This document shows positions 5,622 through 5,626 of a DNA stretch of 5,626 nt, in pieces. The notes under the pieces are model-generated. The model saw only the letters and a program-made list of their open reading frames with translations. It was not told the DNA's origin and searched no databases. The translations under genes and the position numbers were made by a program. Each line of letters begins with the position of its first letter. The first letter of the stretch is position 1. This stretch comes from Prevotellaceae bacterium (GTDB lineage Bacteria > Bacteroidota > Bacteroidia > Bacteroidales > UBA932). The stretch is from NCBI GenBank assembly GCA_031257455.1, contig JAIROQ010000191.1, forward strand, positions 1-5,626, given 5' to 3'.

Positions 5622-5626
5622 AATTT

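Overview
The window looks like chromosomal DNA from a Bacteroidales-type member of the Bacteroidota. The evidence is a DUF4831-like secreted protein (a family I know from Bacteroides and relatives), a peptide transporter of the subfamily common in that group, promoters that fit the Bacteroidetes pattern (TTTG at about -33, TAnnTTTG at about -7), A-rich leaders without strong Shine-Dalgarno sites, and a secreted Cys-rich protein resembling large paralogous families of host-associated Bacteroidales. I see no rRNA, tRNA, CRISPR array, transposase or phage gene. Assignment below the order level is not possible by eye.

Layout: (1) 1-150, the last 49 codons of an unrecognised plus-strand gene. (2) 131-280, a repeat element filling the space between two convergent genes: five perfect 14-bp tandem copies, a GC-rich hairpin, then the same 14-mer inverted. 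It supplies the end and stop codon of the first gene and directly abuts the stop of the second. (3) 280-1836 minus, a proton-coupled peptide transporter (POT/PTR family). (4) 1837-1939, a short divergent promoter region. (5) 1940-3013 plus, a DUF4831-like exported protein, then 47 bp later 3061-4329, a MacB/FtsX-type ABC permease; the two probably form one transcription unit. (6) 4330-4628, a 299-bp intergenic region with a partial copy of the repeat element, the best promoter in the window, a structured stretch with no ATG, and an intrinsic terminator. Together these predict a free-standing small RNA of about 120 nt. (7) 4629-5621 minus, a secreted Cys-rich protein with its start at the window edge.

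The protein-coding genes are largely ordinary envelope functions: peptide uptake, an exported protein of unknown role, an ABC permease without its ATPase nearby, and a secreted protein. The unusual content is non-coding: a dispersed repeat attached to stop codons that seems to act as a two-way terminator, and the predicted small RNA at 4418-4535.
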